NCBI GenBank assembly: GCA_040902585.1
Contig: JBBDXA010000202.1
Span: 1 to 16,828 of the forward strand
Origin: JBBDXA01 sp040902585
GTDB taxonomy: Bacteria; Planctomycetota; Phycisphaerae; Phycisphaerales; Phycisphaeraceae
Direction: 5' to 3'
Length of the DNA stretch: 16,828 nt
In this document: piece by piece, positions 14,058 through 16,828 of the stretch
Layout: each line of letters starts with the position of its first letter
Numbering within the stretch: position 1 is the first letter of the stretch
Notes under the pieces: generated by a model
Databases searched by the model: none
What the model saw: only the letters and a program-made list of their open reading frames with translations
Told to the model about the DNA's origin: nothing
Made by a program: the position numbers and the translations under genes

Positions 14058-14145
14058 ATGGTTCGATTCGTCTTTTGGAACGGCGTGATTTGAAAGCGCG
14101 CGTCGTTTCGCCCCCGATCGTAAGTCCTCGCCGAATGCACGCAAT

Positions 14146-14601
14146 ATGCACAAACCCCAGCCCCAACCCGTCGATCCTTCACAGGTGCGCTCGCTGGCGT
14201 TGAACGCGATCAAGGAAGACCGCTTCCCGTATCTCGCGACGATGGACGGCGATCAGCCGCGGGTCAGGCCGGTCTCACCGCTCCGCAATGATGACTTCAC
14301 CATCTGGGTCGCCTCATTGCGCGATTCGCACAAGACCGGCGAGATCGAAGCGAATGCGAAGGTCGAACTCTGCTACATGACGCAGGGCCACGATCAGGTG
14401 CGACTCACGGGCCTTGCGCATACGATCACCGACCGCGCGACGAAGCTGGAACTGTGGGAAGCGACGCCGCTGCTGCGGATGTATCTGCCGAATGTCGATG
14501 ACCCCCAGTTCGTTCTATACAGGATCGAGACCGTGCGCGTGCGCTTCATGCGCGAGTGGGCGCTGGAATATTTTGAGGTGCCCATAGCACCATCCCGATA
14601 G
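14146..14601 (+). CDS. Pyridoxamine 5'-phosphate oxidase-fold flavin-binding protein
   Basis: The product is 151 residues and matches the general-stress/PNPOx-like split-barrel family (PF01243): AIKEDRFPYLATMDGDQPRVRPV at the start (a strand bearing the cofactor-contacting RVRPV), KTGEIEANAKVELCYM in the middle and YRIETVRVRFMREW near the end. Family members bind FMN, F420 or haem; true PNPOx is longer with extra catalytic residues, so vitamin B6 synthesis is not implied. The last residues (IAPSR) and the TAG stop (14599-14601) are encoded by a family B repeat. ATG 14146 has no ribosome site. Confidence 0.78.
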   Translation: MHKPQPQPVDPSQVRSLALNAIKEDRFPYLATMDGDQPRVRPVSPLRNDDFTIWVASLRDSHKTGEIEANAKVELCYMTQGHDQVRLTGLAHTITDRATKLELWEATPLLRMYLPNVDDPQFVLYRIETVRVRFMREWALEYFEVPIAPSR

Positions 14602-14688
14602 GGTGGTGCTAATAGCGCACGAACTGTCGCAGCCTCGATCGCAATTGAAAGCCGTTCGCAAATAGCACCACCCTGTCGGGATGGTGCT
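14585..14688. repeat. Family B inverted pair (REPIN-like) between two genes
   Basis: Copies at 14585-14611 and 14663-14688 are inverted relative to each other and match at 25 of 26 positions, with a 51-nt spacer. Each is itself a hairpin (TAGCACCA...GGTGGTGCTA). The left copy contains the stop codon of the PNPOx-fold gene. The right copy supplies an ATG (14681) that is in frame with, and 15 nt ahead of, the likely start of the methyltransferase. Confidence 0.87.
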
Positions 14689-14695
14689 CCCAATC

Positions 14696-15505
14696 ATGCT
14701 TGTCCCTATCCACGATCCCGCTGACCCGCGACTCGATCCCTATCGCCACATGAAGGGCCGCGATCCTGCTGCCGAGCAGGGATTGTTTATCGTCGAAAGT
14801 CAGTTGCTGGTGCGACGCCTGCTCGAATCGAACTTCGAGACCATCTCCGTCCTCGCGGTTGAGAAGCAGCTTGCGAGTCTTGTCGCGATGGTGCCTGAAC
14901 ATGTGCCGGTGCATGTCGCCCCGCAGGCGTTCATCGACACGATCGTCGGCTTCCACTTTCATCGCGGCGTCATGGCCCTGGCCCGTCGGCCTGATGAAGA
15001 CGCGATGACCATCGAGCGCCTGCTGCCCGCGACGACGCTGGTCGCCTGCCCCTTCATCAATCAGCACGAGAACCTGGGCCTGATCATGCGCACCTGCGCG
15101 GGCCTGGGGGCGGATGGACTGATCTACGCCCGCCGCGGGGCGGATCCGTACTATCGCCGGAGCGTGCGCGTTTCGACCGGCGCGGTGTTCACGCTGCCGA
15201 TGGCGGCAAGCCTCGATCCGGTCGCCGACCTTCGCCGGCTCAAGGAAGAGCGCGGCTTCGCCCTCATCGCCGCCGCCCTCACGCCTGACGCCCTGCCGCT
15301 CGCCGGCTTCGCACGCTCCGATCGCGTCGCCCTCGTCGTCGGCTCCGAGTACGACGGCGTCCCGCCCGACATCCTCGCCATGTGCGATCATCAACTCATC
15401 ATTCCCATGCACCGCGGCGTCGATTCGCTGAACGTCGGCGTGGCGATGGCGATCGTGCTCCACGAACTGCTTCGGCATTCGTCGGCTTCGAGTAGCACGC
15501 TCTGA
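14696..15505 (+). CDS. SpoU/TrmH family RNA 2'-O-methyltransferase
   Basis: The product is 269 residues. An N-terminal substrate-binding part (FIVESQLLVRRLLES) leads to a SPOUT knotted domain with three motifs: ENLGLIMRTCAGLGADG (125-141), VVGSEYDGVP (214-223) and IIPMHRGVDSLNVGVAMAI (235-253). The family uses S-adenosylmethionine to methylate a ribose in rRNA or tRNA in the cytoplasm; the target nucleoside is not deducible. I start at ATG 14696; ATG 14681, five codons earlier, lies in the repeat. Neither has a ribosome site, perhaps because the repeat displaced it. The final codons and TGA (15503-15505) lie in the left arm of a 30-bp inverted repeat. It may be cotranscribed with the preceding gene. 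Confidence 0.88.
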   Translation: MLVPIHDPADPRLDPYRHMKGRDPAAEQGLFIVESQLLVRRLLESNFETISVLAVEKQLASLVAMVPEHVPVHVAPQAFIDTIVGFHFHRGVMALARRPDEDAMTIERLLPATTLVACPFINQHENLGLIMRTCAGLGADGLIYARRGADPYYRRSVRVSTGAVFTLPMAASLDPVADLRRLKEERGFALIAAALTPDALPLAGFARSDRVALVVGSEYDGVPPDILAMCDHQLIIPMHRGVDSLNVGVAMAIVLHELLRHSSASSSTL

Positions 15506-15575
15506 GGCTTTGCGAAGGGCGTGGCTTGCGCGCGACGCCCTCCGACCACGCCCTTCGCAAAGCCTCAGAGCGTGC
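15495..15575. repeat. Perfect 30-bp inverted repeat, family E
   Basis: Arms 15495-15524 and 15546-15575 are exact reverse complements (core GGCTTTGCGAAGGGCGTGG) around a 21-nt loop. The left arm contains the methyltransferase stop codon. No U-tract follows. It could stop or stabilise the upstream transcript, but shape and placement match the other paired repeats in this window. Confidence 0.9.
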
Positions 15576-15639
15576 CACCCAATGTCGATTCACGATCGCG
15601 CCAAATGGAATCATCACATCGTCCCACTACTATGTTGTC

Positions 15640-16443
15640 ATGCGAACACTTCCTCTCCTGCTCGTGCTGCTCATGGCCGATTCCACTCCTGCCGCCCAGC
15701 CCCTGATCGTCGCCCATCGCGGCGCATCGCACGATGCGCCCGAGAACACGCTCGCGGCCTTCAAGCTGGCGTGGGAACAGGGGGCCGACGCCATCGAAGG
15801 TGATTTTTATCTCACGAAGGACGGCAAGATCATCTGCACGCACGACAAGGATATGAAGCGCCTCGCGGGAAGCGACGCAGTCGTCGCGAAATCCACCTTC
15901 GACGACCTGCGCAAGCTCGACGTCGGTTCATGGAAGGACGCGAAGTTCGCCGCCCAGCGCATGCCTTCGCTGAAGGAGGTGATGGCCACGGTACCCGCGG
16001 GCAAACAGATATTCATCGAGATCAAGTGCGGCCCCGAGATCGTGCCGGTGCTGAATGAGGAACTGCAAGCCTCCTCGCTCCAGCCGGAGCAGACGGTGAT
16101 CATCGCCTTCAGCGCTCAGGTGATCGCCGCCTGCAAGAAGGCGATGCCCAATCGCAAGGCCCACTGGCTGACCAGCTACAAGCAGGACAAGGAAACGAAG
16201 GCGTGGTCGCCGAGTCTTGAGTCGATCCTGCGCACGCTCAAGGACACGAAGGCGGACGGGCTGGACACCAATGCCCATGCGATCATCGACGCACCGTTCG
16301 TGAAGGTGCTGCGGGCGGCCAAGCTCGAGTTCCACTGCTGGACGGTGGATGACCCGGCGGTCGCCAGACGGTTCATCGAGCTGGGCGCGGACTCGATCAC
16401 CACGAATCGGCCCGCGTGGCTGCGAGAAAAGATCAAGTCCTGA
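15640..16443 (+). CDS. Secreted glycerophosphodiester phosphodiesterase
   Basis: The product is 267 residues with a signal peptide (MRTLPLLLVLLMADSTPAAQ) and a GDPD TIM-barrel domain. Key parts are AHRGASHDAPENTLAAF (H26, R27, E35, N36), GADAIEGDFYLTKDG (E53, D55), the acid-base THDKD (H68), FIEIK in the middle and the terminal FHCWTVDDPAVARRFIELG with TTNRP. These enzymes hydrolyse glycerophosphodiesters to glycerol 3-phosphate and an alcohol, using a divalent metal. The signal indicates periplasmic action, scavenging phosphate and glycerol from lipid debris. I start at ATG 15640, where the signal peptide begins; the open frame upstream is translated repeat. Confidence 0.92.
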   Translation: MRTLPLLLVLLMADSTPAAQPLIVAHRGASHDAPENTLAAFKLAWEQGADAIEGDFYLTKDGKIICTHDKDMKRLAGSDAVVAKSTFDDLRKLDVGSWKDAKFAAQRMPSLKEVMATVPAGKQIFIEIKCGPEIVPVLNEELQASSLQPEQTVIIAFSAQVIAACKKAMPNRKAHWLTSYKQDKETKAWSPSLESILRTLKDTKADGLDTNAHAIIDAPFVKVLRAAKLEFHCWTVDDPAVARRFIELGADSITTNRPAWLREKIKS

Positions 16444-16490
16444 GGCTTCCGGTGGCACGCCCAATAGGAGCGAATTGGCCGCATCCGGTC

Positions 16491-16496
16491 TATCAT
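16491..16496 (+). promoter_or_regulatory. -10 box giving a leaderless start for the DUF2892 gene
   Basis: TATCAT ends 6 nt before the ATG at 16503, so transcription should begin at or next to the start codon. No ribosome site is present. No -35 box is at a proper distance. Confidence 0.4.
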
Positions 16497-16502
16497 GCGC
16501 CC

Positions 16503-16730
16503 ATGCAATGCAACATCGACGCTCGTGGAAAGAAGGTCCGCCTGCTGAGCGGGATCATCGTAAGCCTGATCGCGGCCGTGCTGCTGGCGCTGCGGGCGGT
16601 GGGCGTGCTCGAAGGCACGTGGCCGTGGGTGGTCGGCGGACTGCTGGCGGCGCTGGGGGCGTTTCAGGTTTTTGAAGCAAGGGCCGGCTGGTGCATCGTG
16701 CGGGCGATGGGGTTTAAGACGCGGGTGTGA
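16503..16730 (+). CDS. DUF2892 family small inner-membrane protein
   Basis: The product is 75 residues. It opens with MQCNIDARGKKVRLLSG, has two hydrophobic helices (about 16-33 and 38-55) and ends FEARAGWCIVRAMGFKTRV. The RGK/R start, two helices and GWC-RAMG-KT ending match DUF2892 proteins, which occur alone or next to rhodanese domains. Function is not established. The start is preferred because the conserved motif begins there and a -10 box lies immediately upstream. Confidence 0.75.
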   Translation: MQCNIDARGKKVRLLSGIIVSLIAAVLLALRAVGVLEGTWPWVVGGLLAALGAFQVFEARAGWCIVRAMGFKTRV

Positions 16731-16828
16731 GTGGAGATCCCGGGGCCAGGGTTCTGAGTCCTGAGCGCGTCCTGCAGGGCAAACGCATCTTAACCCCCGT
16801 AACCACAGGAACGTGAGTCCGTCTGCCG
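16731..16828. other. Right-end intergenic segment, no gene seen
   Basis: This stretch contains a 15-nt match (16749-16763) to the heptanucleotide array at 2071-2105 with one further degenerate unit (CTGAGCG). I see no gene, terminator or clear promoter. Confidence 0.5.

Noticed and set aside
1780..15575. CRISPR array among the many short repeats.
   Set aside because: Repeats are paired in inverted orientation and scattered, not regularly spaced direct repeats with unique spacers, and no cas gene is present.

Overview
The window looks like chromosomal DNA of a free-living, GC-rich Gram-negative bacterium, most likely a planctomycete of the Phycisphaerae type. That placement is inferred from a PEP-CTERM secreted protein, a planctomycete-style HNH protein, a four-cysteine zinc-ribbon membrane protein, the tpiA-secG-yicC gene order and an abundance of short palindromic repeats. 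No rRNA or other taxonomic marker is present, so lineage is not proven. A run of 10 N at 11805-11814 marks a scaffold join.

Layout, left to right. 1-73 is the tail of an unidentified reading frame. 124-337 is a small minus-strand ORF abutting the 3' half of a tRNA-Met-like gene, which reads as the attR end of an integrated element lying to the left. 418-1674 (-) is a secreted PEP-CTERM protein with a strong terminator. 1780-1894 is a large inverted-repeat element, followed by tRNA-Tyr (-) and a heptanucleotide tandem repeat. 2337-2975 (+) is an HNH protein, convergent with an O-antigen ligase/polymerase-like gene (3125-4681, -). Further left-pointing genes are a Na/phosphate cotransporter-PhoU-like fusion (4812-6482) and an FHA-GAF-histidine kinase (6588-8273). 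A small coiled-coil gene (8451-8654, +) converges with a zinc-ribbon membrane protein (8739-9233, -).

The core housekeeping block is tpiA-secG-yicC (9406-11654, +): glycolysis, protein export and RNA processing. After the scaffold gap come an aminoglycoside-phosphotransferase-fold kinase (+), an unknown two-helix membrane protein (-), a pyridoxamine-phosphate-oxidase-fold protein (+), a SpoU/TrmH RNA methyltransferase (+), a secreted glycerophosphodiester phosphodiesterase (+) and a DUF2892 membrane protein (+).

The most striking feature is not a single gene. At least five unrelated families of short palindromic or inverted repeats are packed into 17 kb, several as head-to-head pairs that resemble REPINs (paired inverted REP sequences). 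They sit on gene borders: three genes take their stop codon from inside a repeat, a fourth stops 2 nt from one, and one repeat cluster lies in frame inside the O-antigen ligase. Promoter-like -10 boxes of the form TANNAT, often preceded by GC, recur, and two genes appear to be leaderless.
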